Part shown: piece by piece, positions 1 to 11,177 of the stretch
Position numbering within the stretch: position 1 is the first letter of the stretch
Layout: each line of letters opens with the position of its first letter
Assembly (NCBI GenBank): GCA_024220505.1
Contig: JAKZZE010000008.1
Span: forward strand, 372,001 to 436,000
Direction of reading: 5' to 3'
Source: Rhizopus arrhizus
Lineage: Eukaryota; Mucoromycota; Mucoromycetes; Mucorales; Rhizopodaceae
DNA length: 64,000 nucleotides
The notes under the pieces: model-generated
Database searches by the model: none
Seen by the model: only the letters and a program-made list of their open reading frames with translations
What the model was told of the DNA's origin: nothing
Program-made: the position numbers and the translations under genes

Positions 1-1
1 A

Positions 2-937
2 CAGTGTGTTCAATCCAAGCACATTGCTGATGCCAAGAAACAATATTGTGCCAACGTCTGTTTGAAGGTCAATATGAAATTAGGTGGTATGAACTTATTC
101 TTGCCTCCTGCTCAAATTCCATTTATTGCTCAACGTCCTACTATCGTCTTTGGTGCTGATGTGACCCACCCTGCTCCTGGTGACATGAACCGTCCTTCCG
201 TTGCTGCCCTTTGTGCCTCCATGGATGCCCGTGCTTCAAGATATGCCTCTGCTATCCGTGTTCAAGCCAATCGTACTGAAATCATTGCCGATCTTGCCAA
301 CATGGTCAAAGAATTATTAAAATCCTTTTACCAATCTTGTGGTCAGAAGCCCGAACGTATGCTCTTCTACCGTGATGGTGTCTCTGAAGGTCAATTCAAG
401 CAAGTCATGGACTCTGAAGTCGCTGCTATTCGTGCTGCCTGTTCTTCTTTGGACAAGAACTACAAGCCTACCATCACCTTTATTGTTGTTCAAAAGCGTC
501 ACCACGCTAGATTCTTCCCTATCGAACAACGTGATGCTGACCGTACTGGTAACTGTATGCCTGGTACTGTGGTCGATACTGACATTGTTCACCCCTTCGA
601 GTTTGACTTTTATCTTCAATCACATGCTGGTCTCCAAGGTACCTCCAGACCTACTCACTACCATGTCTTGTATGATGACAACAAGTTCACTTCGGATGCC
701 TTGCAAGAATTGACCTACCGTATGTGTTACATCTACGGTCGTGCCACTCGTGCCGTTTCTCTTGTCCCTGCTGCTTACTATGCTGACTTGATTGCCGCTC
801 GTGCTCGTTTCCACCGCAGAAACGAAGATTGGTCCGAGACCGATGCCACTTCTGAATCCACTATGGATGCTGAAGCTCAACTTGCTTCCTTTGCTGTTGT
901 CAAGCCTGAACTTCAAAAGGTCATGTACTTTATGTAA
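2..937 (+). CDS. Argonaute, C-terminal part (Piwi domain), 5' end outside window
   Basis: This is the small-RNA-guided slicer of RNA interference. The frame is already open at base 2, so only the last 311 residues are present; the PAZ and MID regions lie off the left edge. All four residues of the Piwi catalytic tetrad are visible: Asp in GADVTHP, Glu in NRTEIIADL, Asp in YRDGVSEGQF and His in RPTHYHVLYDD. The protein ends in the usual aromatic-rich tail (VMYFM). The visible part has no introns. Because the tetrad is intact, the protein should be able to cleave RNA, as in fungal quelling-type silencing; this is inference from the family. The gene is tail-to-tail with the next one, with 75 bp between stop codons. 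Which Argonaute paralogue this is cannot be told from the fragment. Confidence 0.96.
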   Translation, partial: QCVQSKHIADAKKQYCANVCLKVNMKLGGMNLFLPPAQIPFIAQRPTIVFGADVTHPAPGDMNRPSVAALCASMDARASRYASAIRVQANRTEIIADLANMVKELLKSFYQSCGQKPERMLFYRDGVSEGQFKQVMDSEVAAIRAACSSLDKNYKPTITFIVVQKRHHARFFPIEQRDADRTGNCMPGTVVDTDIVHPFEFDFYLQSHAGLQGTSRPTHYHVLYDDNKFTSDALQELTYRMCYIYGRATRAVSLVPAAYYADLIAARARFHRRNEDWSETDATSESTMDAEAQLASFAVVKPELQKVMYFM

Positions 938-1012
938 AAAGCTTATTTTTTACATTTAAAAAAAAAATCTATTTTTCTTTTTTGTCTCAACAAATAATAA
1001 AAACAAAATGCT

Positions 1013-1306
1013 TTATTGCTTTCTTTTAACTGGTACTTTTTTATATGTCTTTCTTCCTGAAAATAAATCTACATAATCTGGCTTCTCTACCGTCTTCTTT
1101 TCATTTACAATCTTTTTTGGTTTTTCTGGTCCATTATCAATCTCCATGAGATCTTTATTAGCCAAGATGGCTTCTGCTGCTTGTGTCGTAATAGTTTTTT
1201 TGGTATTGTTTTTGGAAATAGCTGAAGGTTCAACCATTTTCTTTAATGCTAAACCTTCTTTTTGTTTTTTTGATGGTCGCTTATAAAATTTCGCACTCTT
1301 GCCCAT
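1013..1306 (-). CDS. small lysine-rich basic protein, unrecognised
   Basis: This is a 97-residue single-exon frame beginning MGKSAKFYKRPSKKQKE and ending VPVKRKQ. About a quarter of the residues are Lys or Arg, mostly in clusters at both ends, with a short acidic patch (LMEIDNGPE) in the middle. That composition resembles small nucleolar or ribosome-biogenesis factors, but I cannot name a family. The start is the first ATG after an AT-rich leader. Its stop lies 75 bp from the Argonaute stop on the other strand. It is likely real because its composition is unlike the AT-driven random frames nearby, but its function is unknown. Confidence 0.6.
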   Translation of the reverse strand: MGKSAKFYKRPSKKQKEGLALKKMVEPSAISKNNTKKTITTQAAEAILANKDLMEIDNGPEKPKKIVNEKKTVEKPDYVDLFSGRKTYKKVPVKRKQ

Positions 1307-1896
1307 GATCTACAGAAAAATAAATAAAAAAAGAGAGTGTGTATAAATTAAGGTTGACTCAAAAAGAGCGACTAAGCCACACAGCAGGTTAGCATGAATA
1401 ATAAATCAAATAAAGTAGGAGGAAAGCTGTATGTAATCAGATATAAAGGTGCCATCTTTTTAACAGTTTACATAGATACCTTGTTCTTACATGAGCTCAA
1501 AAGATGTACTTGGAACGGAACTAAAAGGAACCACGCTACAAGTTGCATTGAAAAGAGTCTACATGTTTCATATTTCAATAACATACCTCATAAATCACTA
1601 TGAACAGTGCTGTATCACTTTTAAAGAAGTTTAAGAATGAGCACATTAAGTGATTCTTTTACATTATAAGATTCTTGATATAAAAAAAAAATAATTGTAA
1701 ATAATAGCTTTGAAGAAACGCGCAAAAAAGAGAGAGAAAGAGAGAGAGAAAAGAAGGAAAGGCCAGACCAAATGGTTGTGTATAAAATCATGTAAGTCTA
1801 AGCCCAACTATACTAGATACCTTTTTTTTTTTTTCATTTCTCTTTTATAACCTTTCTTTGGTTTTTTTATTATTATTATTTTGCCTTCCTATTAAA
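1307..1896. other. intergenic, divergent promoter region
   Basis: This stretch separates the small basic protein (minus) from the syntaxin-like gene (plus), so it should hold two divergent promoters. A purine-rich GA run lies near 1730-1765 and a T-rich run at about 1821-1835, just before the plus-strand gene. The 69-codon frame at 1394-1603 has no recognisable content and is probably chance. Confidence 0.5.
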
Positions 1897-2742
1897 ATGA
1901 ATTCTGAAAAAGAGTATCTGAAGGCTGTTTTATCTAGTGATAGGGATCATCTTCTAAACACATTAAGCTCCATGCTTGAATTCAGCATCGTGGCAGAGCA
2001 TGCCTCAATTCACATTAGCCAGTGTTACCAGCTAATACAAGACATCAAAAGGTCATATACAACGATTTACGAACAGACCCTAAAGCAAAAAACGGCTACG
2101 TGCAGGCAGGACCTCACTCGCGACCTCCAGACTGCCCAACTACTTTTACACTCCATTCGCTGTGCCATGAGAAATCTAGAACCATCAAAGCCATGGCTAA
2201 GCGATCTGGATGTACGCAACAGGAAATACAAGGAACTGCTCCAGTCTTTCAAAAGCTTGGTGGAAGCGTACATGACCATCGTTCTTGATAACCAACGACG
2301 GTTTTCATTGTTTTTTGAAGAACAAATCAATCAGATTTCACCCTATGTCAATCTTGAGCGAGCTCTTCAGTCAGTCTCACCACCACTTACAGTACAAATT
2401 TTGATACAGCGTGGTGAACGTACAAATGATCAGATGATACAGCAAACCATGGGGACCGTTCAGTACGTACACAAGGATCTCCATGTGCTTGCGACCACTT
2501 TCAGAAACCTGTCAGAAATAAGAAACGAGTTGAATATTATATTTGAGAGGTACAGACGGCGTTGGCCCCTCTTGTTAGAAGAGGAAGGACATATCTATGT
2601 GATTGATGATAACTTGGACTTGGTTGAAAAAATATCTGTAGGCGTGTTGCATGAAAAAAATTACCGTAAATCTGTAATCGCAGGAACACTAATTACTATT
2701 TCTATTCTTTTTTTCTGTGTTTGTATATATATGCTTATTTAA
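1897..2742 (+). CDS. syntaxin-like tail-anchored SNARE, divergent
   Basis: The protein is 281 aa with no intron. I chose the ATG at 1897 because the upstream extension would start at a non-ATG codon and read through T-rich leader. Residues 1-160 are helical and resemble the syntaxin Habc bundle, including the NRKYKELLQSFKSLVEAY pattern typical of plasma-membrane syntaxins. A heptad-like stretch follows. A single hydrophobic segment of about 20 residues ends the chain (TLITISILFFCVCIYMLI), as in tail-anchored SNAREs. The SNARE motif itself is poor, and no clear central glutamine is seen. A role in vesicle fusion at the plasma membrane is inferred. The stop is only 11 bp before the IML1 start. 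Confidence 0.6.
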   Translation: MNSEKEYLKAVLSSDRDHLLNTLSSMLEFSIVAEHASIHISQCYQLIQDIKRSYTTIYEQTLKQKTATCRQDLTRDLQTAQLLLHSIRCAMRNLEPSKPWLSDLDVRNRKYKELLQSFKSLVEAYMTIVLDNQRRFSLFFEEQINQISPYVNLERALQSVSPPLTVQILIQRGERTNDQMIQQTMGTVQYVHKDLHVLATTFRNLSEIRNELNIIFERYRRRWPLLLEEEGHIYVIDDNLDLVEKISVGVLHEKNYRKSVIAGTLITISILFFCVCIYMLI

Positions 2743-2753
2743 TAAAATAACAA

Positions 2754-5700
2754 ATGCCCTCTCCTAAAGGCTTTTTATTATCCAATAGACCCATCGTCTT
2801 ATGGATTCACGACCTTGGCTCAACTTACAATCACGACGCTATTGTCAATCCAGAAATATTTCCAAACTTTAGAGAAGGACAACTGTTAAAGATTCACTGC
2901 CCCCCACCTGAACAAGAAAAAGATCAGGAAATAAAAGAGTTATCAGCACAACAAGAATCAACTGAATATGTTATCGTCAAAGGACATACACCAGATAAAG
3001 AAAGCTTGACTAAACAATTACAAGTAACGTATTTTATTGCTCATTAGTACACACAGACGGGCTAAACATCATCAAGTTATCCATTTCAAAAGATTTAGCA
3101 GATCGTTTCAATTTCAGGTCGAGGCAAGAAGTTTATGTAGAATTCGTAAGTAGGAAATGAATACTTTTTCTTCTCTTTGTCAACGTTTTCCGTGAGTTTA
3201 TAGACTGATCCAACTTCAGTTTCTTTGGACCATGTCGAGCTTGCATTCAAAGAACAATACATTGGTCGAAGTGACATGTGGCGACTTCAGCAGAGTCTCA
3301 AAGGGAACTGTGCCTATCTCGAAAAAAAGATTCTCTATGCAGGATCGATCAAGGCAACAGCCAAGCGTCTCTTCAAGGAAGGCCAAGAGATCACCTCGGG
3401 CTATATCACAGAGCATACACGCATCATCTTCCGATCGGCCTCTGCAAAGTATTTTTTGTTTATTCAAATGTCAAAAGAGATGTGGGAGTTTGACGAAGAT
3501 GGAGAACTCTATTTTGAAAAGGCTGTGAGTAACTTTTTGCCACAGCTATTCAATAGTTGGAAGGAAGAAGGAACGAATCATGTGGTATCTATTGTTTTAT
3601 TCACTCGTGTGTTTTACGAAAGCCCAATAGAAGACATGCTCTTGAATGAGGCAGAGGATGGGAGGCACTATAAGGACTTTTATAAGGTTTTGGCCGATTG
3701 GGAGACAAATGATGACTGGATGTCGATTATTGGACAACTCAAGAAGGAGCAAACCAATTTTCAGCAGACAGTCCTGCTACGTTCTGAGCCTGATGGAAGA
3801 CAGATCGTCAGTGGTCAGCTATCAATGGCTTATGAAGGAAATGTATTAGAAGCGATCAATTTGGCTTTGAACCCTTTTGACAAGCACTTTGTTGATCGAG
3901 ACCTGATGCGAACTGGTCTGTCTATCATTCTGATCACGCCAGGCGTAGGTAAATTCTCTGTAAACAAAAAGTTGCTGCGATTGACCAACGAACGAATGAC
4001 TGATAACGGCATCGCTATGGATCTCGTCTGCCTGTCCCCATTACCTTTACATATCACACCATTAATGTACTATATGGATGCGCCACTGGCTTTGGACGAC
4101 AATGAAGCCAAAAAGCCATTTATATCTCTTGGAAACTCACCGGAAAAATCAGCTGCGACAAAGGCTCTGGGATACATTGACCCACTTTATCAGGACAGTC
4201 ATGATAAACCGACACAAAAGTATTTTAGTGTTCCTCACTGGGTTGACTGCAGCTTTTATCATCATGAAACTGGACGTTTTTTGAAGCAGGACAAATTCAA
4301 GACGCGCTGCAAGATGTATGAGCTGCAAATGATGGGTGTGATGGAACATGATATCAAAGGCATATCTGTACCCTATTTATCCGAGCATCAAAGATCTATC
4401 AAGCCTCAAAAAAGCAGCAGTAGTTTAAACGAAAAACTCAATTCGAGTCATGAGGATCCAAATGGTTATCTTTCAAGATCAGCAAATATCTCGAGCAGTA
4501 TGAGGAGGTCTTCATTCTTTGCTGGTAATACAGAGATAACGACAGCTTATTCAAGACGTGCCTACGATGTATATGATGCTAATCTATTCAAAAGCACGCC
4601 TGAACCAAGATTTAACAAAAAGCCAGTGACTGCAGCCAAAATCATGAAATCAATCCATAACTCAAAAGGGGCTTCTGACAGTCCAGATAGACCAGAAAGC
4701 ACTCATGAGTATTGGAAAAGCACAAACCCTCGACACAAGGCAACGACGGTAATGAATTCTAAATATGAATTGTGTCCTCTCCTTTTTTTAAAAGAAAAAG
4801 AAATTATAGACTTGGCATCATACGGGCGAACCGCGTCGTATGCCTTCCATTATATCACAATCCATTGGTGCAAAAGGGCCGTTGGACAGAAAAGAAGACA
4901 GCAGGGCGCAAGATCCATCACCTACATTCACAAAGGAAGATCGTTTTCGATCGATAAGAAGAGGTACGGTCAACAGTATCGATGGCAAATTCGTACCGAT
5001 CTCTGCCAACGTACCCACTGAACGATTGACAGAAGAAGATGAAACGGTCGTGATCAGCAGCAGTACCGTAGATCCCGTGCCCATCAAGCTTCGCAGTGAT
5101 CTCAACAATCGAACGACGACAACGACCAAGACAAACCACTCGCCCCGTAGTCTACCTTCTATCCACAAACAATCAGGCAACAGCGATCTGATGATGCGTA
5201 CGAGCATCAACCGTTCGTCTCCTTCACACACCTTCAACCGCACCTTCAAACACATCTTGATCAATCCCTGCAACCCTTCTGATAACCCAAACCTGTTCAC
5301 ATCCCACTTGCGTCGTTGGCAGCACGCACTACCTAAAGCAGAACACTCGGATGGGCCTGTGGTCCACTGGCGGTCACTCGTGACACCTGCTTGTTTACCT
5401 CTCACCACCGATTATTTCCCATCGAATGAAGAATTGGCCGCACGATACAACCACTACATGTATACTGTGTCCGCAAGTGAAGATACAAACCTGTACCAAG
5501 CAGGCGATCGAAATTTGTCTGAACATAAAAAGACAGAGAATTTGCTGATTGAGATGCTGAGTCAGAGACTAGCTCAGGGATTTCAAATCATTGTTGACAT
5601 CACAGGGAGTTCTCAAAGCACAAAGCCTAAGGATTCCATCGTGCCTGTGTCTGCTCTGGGAGGTGGACTTTTGAGCAAGGATAAGGATGGACGTAATAGC

Positions 5701-7653
5701 AGTAATACAGCTACAACGATAGCTACCATGATGGCCATGACAGGGCACATAAAATCAGCACAGGCTAGTGTTTCTAATACAGGTGCAGAGCAACAGCAGA
5801 CACAACAGCAGCAACCACAGCATCCGCAACAAGAAGAAGGGGAAAAGTCAAGGTGGAAACACATGGTCTGGTGGTTATCTATGGGGCACCAAGTGCATCA
5901 GCTCACGTTTGATTCTTCAGGTCAAAATGTTGAAGTAAGAAGATATGTTCGTATGATTGATTTTGACATCAACAAGATCAATTACAAGTGCGCTATATGG
6001 CCAAAAAACATGCCTACCTACCGATCGAAAACGATCACCTTTAGTTACCCAAGCTTACTTTATGCTTGGAACTATCTCGATCACTTGGTGGCTGGTTATC
6101 AAGAAGAGCTGACAGATAACTTGAGGTTCTGGCGTGCTCGATTTATTCTTATCCCTCGCGAAAGTCTACCGACAAACATCACTTTCCCTGCTGCACTCCA
6201 TGATCACTTGGACGATGAAGAAAAACGAATTGCCTTGTTTGAACTGTGGGTTCAAAACATGCGAAAGGCCAAATGGCTGACGCCTGAAGAACGCGAAGAG
6301 TTGCAAAAGAAACGAAAGAAGGATATCTCTGACCTAGGCATCAAATTGACCACGATGGATCCATCTGGGTTTATTTCCAATGAAGCTGCCAGGACAAATC
6401 CTTCTACTCTTTTAGAGTCCAAACTGCACTGGTCCACCACGCTCACTCGGGAGTCCAAAACAAAAGACATTGCGAATGCCATGCAGGATCCCAGAGGCGG
6501 TCTTAAGATCATCGACCGACGATGGCATTTTAAATTATTCCATGATGTATTTACAGGAAGCGAATGTGTGGACTGGTTGATTCATCAAATTGAAGATATC
6601 ACTACACGAGAACAAGCTGTTCAATTTGGCAACTCTCTTATGCAACGAAAGCCTCCTCTATTTCTCTCTGCAACAAAGAGACATAGCTTTTTGGACGGCA
6701 ACTACTTTTATACGATTCATGAGGAATTCATGATGGACAACCATAAAAAGAAATCAAAATCGGCCGCTCGAAAGACACACCACAACAGCGAGAGCACGCA
6801 AGATCTGAAGCAGGTGCCTAGTCAATCGAGCACGGCAAGCAATCGACATGTAGAGTTTAAAATGTCCCAATCGATGATTATCGATGTGGATCCATACAAA
6901 AAGAGCGATCGCCGAGAGACAGCCATATTACATTACGATACGATCCACAACCCCAAAAACTGCTATCATTTTCAAATCAATTGGCTGGGTTGTACTGCTC
7001 AACTCGTTCAAGAGCTTGTACAAAACTGGAGTCGACAGGCTGAGCGGTGTGGTCTGAAGCTAGTGGAAGGGTCTGTAGATCAAGCCTATGAGGACTCTGA
7101 AAACGACAATCCCTTCCAATGCCCCGTACCTATCCCCATGGCTGTCCTTCCACCCTCTGTCGAGGAACTGATTGCAGCTTCCAAGATCGAGGTTCCTTTT
7201 CAATTTTATGAAATCGCACTTGTCCGTCATTTGGATTTTGTACTTGACGTCGAGGCAGATGCCAACTTTGTCAAGGCTCAAGAAAGCGTAGACCTAGAGT
7301 ACTCGTATATCAAAGAGGCTTACAAATACGATCAATACATTCACCGATCAGGCGTTGCCTTTGTACAAATCCGACCTAATAACAATGGTTTCTTTTGGGT
7401 CAATAACCGTCTGTACACCAATCATACGCCGGCCCTCAGCCGACGTCAGACAAGTGCTCAACATCCAGAGACGCTTCGAGTCAAGTTTCAGGAACACTGC
7501 TCTGACGTTCAGTGGTTGACTGAATTTTGGGAAACGACACGGGCCCACTTTTTGCAAGGCGTGTCTGAACATGCTGCCTGGGTCTATGAGAATTCGGGAA
7601 CGGTTGTAGAGACAGCAGCAGAGCACGATTGGGAGGAAAATAACGCACACTAA
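2754..7653 (+). CDS. IML1: IML1/DEPDC5, GATOR1 (SEACIT) subunit
   Basis: Iml1 is the GTPase-activating subunit of the vacuolar/lysosomal complex that turns off TORC1 through the Rag GTPases (Gtr1/RagA) when amino acids are scarce. Exons are 2754-3023, 3077-3145, 3204-4748 and 4810-7653, giving 1,575 aa, close to yeast Iml1. Conserved stretches match DEPDC5 throughout: the N-terminal VNPEIFP block, FKEQYIGRSDMWRL, the core with TRIIFRSASA, NPFDKHFVDRD and ITPGVG, then TPACLPLTTDYFP. A DEP domain (FTGSECVDWLIHQIEDI) sits near residues 1195-1265, followed by the C-terminal domain. A glutamine-rich insert lies near 5795-5835. Its ATG is 11 bp after the SNARE stop. Confidence 0.95.
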
Positions 7654-7979
7654 AAAAAGAGGGCATGATTCAACCGTAGTACAGCCCACGTTGTTCATGT
7701 GACACCGTGTGTTGTATGTGCTTCAGTTGTCAACAAATGCCTCGATCTTCCTCTGTGCACCCATGGTCACTTTTTAGAAATAATAAAAAAAAAGCAGATT
7801 TTAATTAAAAAGATGCAAAAATAAGAGGGGTGAAAAAAGAAATGCAAAGTATTAAAAAGAGCAATTGGTCAGTGCATCTAGAAAAGAAAAGCAAAGAAAG
7901 GAAAGAGTAGTGTGGTGTATATATAATGTTGAAAGGTGCTGTATATATAATTGCTGTTTTTGTGATTGATTGAGTTTGT

Positions 7980-9024
7980 TTACATGTTTGTCATGCTATA
8001 CATGTTTTCCAATGCTTGCTTTTGAAGTACACCTTCTTGAAATCTATACAGTTTTCATGTGTTTAGAAGAAAAAAAGACCCGATTGAAAAGACTTACTTT
8101 CTCAATTGTTCATTTTCATGAACTAATCTTTCTAATTCAGACAAGATGGACATTTGAGTGTCTTTCAGATGCTGAATATGCTGAACAGCTAAACAAAAGG
8201 GAATAAATATTATAAAAAAAAAAAAAAAAAAAAAACTTACTGCGATGCAATAAAGCGACCTTGCTCATTTTCTTGTTTAAACAAGCAGGTAATTCATTTC
8301 TCAATTCTTCAAATCCATCTTTAATTTGAGCTCTTCTTTTTTGTTCAGACTGAATATGGATTTGTCTTCGAAGTTCTGAAGAAGAGAGACCATTTCTATA
8401 AAAAGTTTAAATGAGTCTGTGAAACATGATTAATTAAGAATCTTTTTTTTACTGATTGACTTCTTCGTCCGAATGGTCTTCATCCTTTTTGCTTTTATCG
8501 CCATGATTCTTTTGCTTTCTACGGTGAGGTCCACCTCCGGTAGATTGTTCATATGTTTCCTTGGAATATTGCAAAAATTCGGGATAAAAGGATTCAGGTA
8601 AAGACGTGGCCTTTGCAAATGCTTCATTCAAGAATTCAACCGAGGAAGAAGAGATGGTGGAAGCTGTGGTCGTGGTGGAGGAAGAAGCGACCAACATGGG
8701 TGGTTCCTGAATCATGATGGAAGAAGGAGAAATAGTGACTCGGTTCGTGGGAGAGGTTGCGAATGGTTGCTGAACGGGAGTCGTTGTGTCATAAAAATAA
8801 GATTCACTGGTATTGGATTGAGCGGTCGTGGTAGCCAATGGAGACACATAAAAATTGGAACCTGATTGTTCAATGGATTGTTTAGCATCAATTTAGATCT
8901 CAATGATCTTACCTGTGTAGGCCATAGGTGGGTCAGAAAGGTTAAAATTGTTTTGAAAATTAGTTGGATTGGTTGTGGTCGAATGGTTACTGCTGGTTGT
9001 CGTTACTGACTGTTGTTGACTCAT
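7980..9024 (-). CDS. MLX-like bHLH transcription factor
   Basis: Five exons, in transcript order 9024-8913, 8861-8453, 8395-8241, 8188-8098 and 8043-7980, give 276 aa. Residues 1-170 are low-complexity and rich in Ser, Thr, Asn and Gln, as in activation regions. The basic helix-loop-helix is near residues 178-240: the basic part reads RRQIHIQSEQKRRAQIK, and the loop holds ACLNKKMSKVALLHR. A leucine-rich heptad follows (LSELERLVHENEQLRK). The Q-E-Q-K-R-R basic region is like that of MLX/Max-like proteins, which bind E-boxes as dimers. In animals this branch links glucose sensing to metabolism; that role here is only inference. Exon 3 is followed by an intron with a long T run. Confidence 0.85.
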
Positions 9025-9757
9025 TTCGTTAATAATTTATGATGAAAGGATTGGTATGGGTTTAAATATCAGGGTATTGAGAATAACGAAAGTCTAAATT
9101 GTGTAAGGAGTGTATGAAAAGGAATAAAGCATTGACTTGTTACAAGTCGAGAATAAATAAATAGAAAAGAAAAGAAGTGAAATGAAACCTTTTTTTTTTT
9201 TTGCTTTTATAATTATCTCTCTGAGAAAATATTATTTTTGGAAACTAATGCAATGAATATATGAGAGTCAAGTATCACAATCATGTCACACAACCCCTAC
9301 TCTCTCTTTTCTCCTTCTACTCTCCTTTCTCCCCCACTTTTGCCTATTTTCTTTTAACCATCATAACATGTTGTTATATCGGAAACAGGAGTAGATTTAT
9401 AAAGTAGTGTTAGGAGGTGTTCCATAAAGAAAGGAATAAGAATGTGAATTTATTTTATAATCATTTTCTTGGGTTTCATAAAGTATCATCCGACAATTTT
9501 ATTATTATTATTATTACAACACTATTTCTATTGTCTTATTGCCTCCCTTTTATAAAGGAGTTGACAGCTATGGAAGTATTCCCGAGAGCAAAAAAGGAGA
9601 TTCTAATACTTTATATTTTGTTGTTGTCTTCTTTTTTGTCTATTTCCGTGTTACAAAAAAAATAGTAGTTTTATAAAAAAGAAAAAAATAATAATAGTTC
9701 CCTTTTGAATGTTCTATTGGCACAAGAGTATTTCTAGTCTTTTTTTTTTTTATTTAT
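9025..9757. other. intergenic, promoter of the bHLH gene and 3' flank of SLP2
   Basis: The stretch is AT-rich with T tracts near 9189-9202 and 9740-9750 and an ATT repeat near 9500-9515. A pyrimidine-rich run (about 9300-9352) lies roughly 280 bp upstream of the bHLH start and is a plausible promoter element. The 82-codon plus frame at 9417-9665 looks like a random hydrophobic AT-rich frame. Confidence 0.4.
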
Positions 9758-11177
9758 TTATTTATCTTTAGGTTCTTGAAAACTAGATTCTTTATCTTCC
9801 GCACTTAACAAATCCTGTGTCATTTCATCCTTGATACTTGTTGATGATGTTTGATTGGTGACATGAGTGTTCTTTTTATTAATCGTATTGTAAATTCCCA
9901 GTGCCTATACACACACAGCCTACACGTGAGAACCTAAAATGAAAGCTTATGCATCTTATTCTTACCTGTGCCACCATCGATGCTGCATCATTGGCTGCTG
10001 CAGGTACGATCATTGTCGTACCTTCCTTTGCCATCCTACCAAATGCTTCCACATATTTCTCTGCGACTGACATTGATACAGCTTCACTGCCATGATGTGT
10101 CGAGATTGCCCTTGCAACCTTTTCAATTCCTTGTGCTGAGGCACCTGCACGCAAAAGAATTGCCTCTGCTTCACCTGCTGCCATATTAATCTTTTCTGCC
10201 TTTTCTGCTTCTGATGCTAAAATAGTTGCTTGTTTACGACCTTCAGCTACATTAATCGCTGCTTGTCTTGCACCTTCTGATTCCAAAATTTGTGCTCGTT
10301 TAGTTCTTTCGGCTGATACTTGTTGATGCATCGATTCAACTACTCTAGCAGGTGGATGGATATCACCTAAATTGATCATAAAAAGTCATTAAAAGTCAAT
10401 CAAATTGGTATACATACGAATCTCATAACGTAAACAACGAATTCCCCAATCATCTGCTGCAGCATTAATGGCGTCTACGATATTAGCATTCAAATAAGCA
10501 CGCTCAGCTAACGTGCGATCCAAAGTCATTTGACCAATTTCAGCTCGCATGGTTGTTTGTGCAAGCTGAGTGATGGCAAATTCGGCATCTTCTACTCCAT
10601 AAGATGCCTTGAAGGGATCAATGCATCGAATATAGAGTACACCATCTAATTCAAGTGTGACGTTATCCTGCGTAATGGCGCTTTGACTAGGAACTTCAAT
10701 AGCCGTCTCCTTTAAGCTCTTGACGTATTTAATACGATCCAAAATGGGAACAAGGATATTTAAACCAGGTTCCAATACACGATGAAACTTTCCCATACGT
10801 TCTACAATCCATGCTTCTTGTTGAGGAACGAATTTGATAATCTATAAAAAGTCCCACATTAAATAAAAGACTCCTTTTCTTTATACGTGTTTATCTCACT
10901 GTATTTCTAGGCAAAGAAGGTCTATCAGGAGGAGCACCCCAGCTGGCAGACGAAGAAGATCCATAAGCATCATAATCGTTGCTATAACCGTAACCCCCAC
11001 CACTGTTATAAAGAGCGTAACTCTGTTTTAATAAAGGCGTCGACTTTTTTTTTTTAAAACGAGTGAATAAACCACATAAATTTGATGTTTTATTTTTTTT
11101 TTTACCTTCAATGCTTGTGATTTGAAGACATGAGAAAGTCTCTTGGAAACAAGACGTGATTTTAAAATGTTGTTCAT
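9758..11177 (-). CDS. stomatin-like protein 2, mitochondrial (prohibitin-homology)
   Basis: SLP-2 is a scaffold protein of the mitochondrial inner membrane that binds cardiolipin and organises prohibitin-containing domains. Exons, in transcript order, are 11177-11106, 11043-10900, 10841-10418, 10366-9966 and 9904-9758, giving 395 aa. The start chosen gives a basic amphipathic leader ([18 protein letters not shown]) typical of mitochondrial targeting and removes a 62-nt intron with clean ends. An unspliced alternative from 11280 would read through lysine runs. The SPFH/band-7 core is very close to human SLP-2: [51 protein letters not shown], and [19 protein letters not shown] coiled coil rich in Ala and Glu follows. 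Confidence 0.94.
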
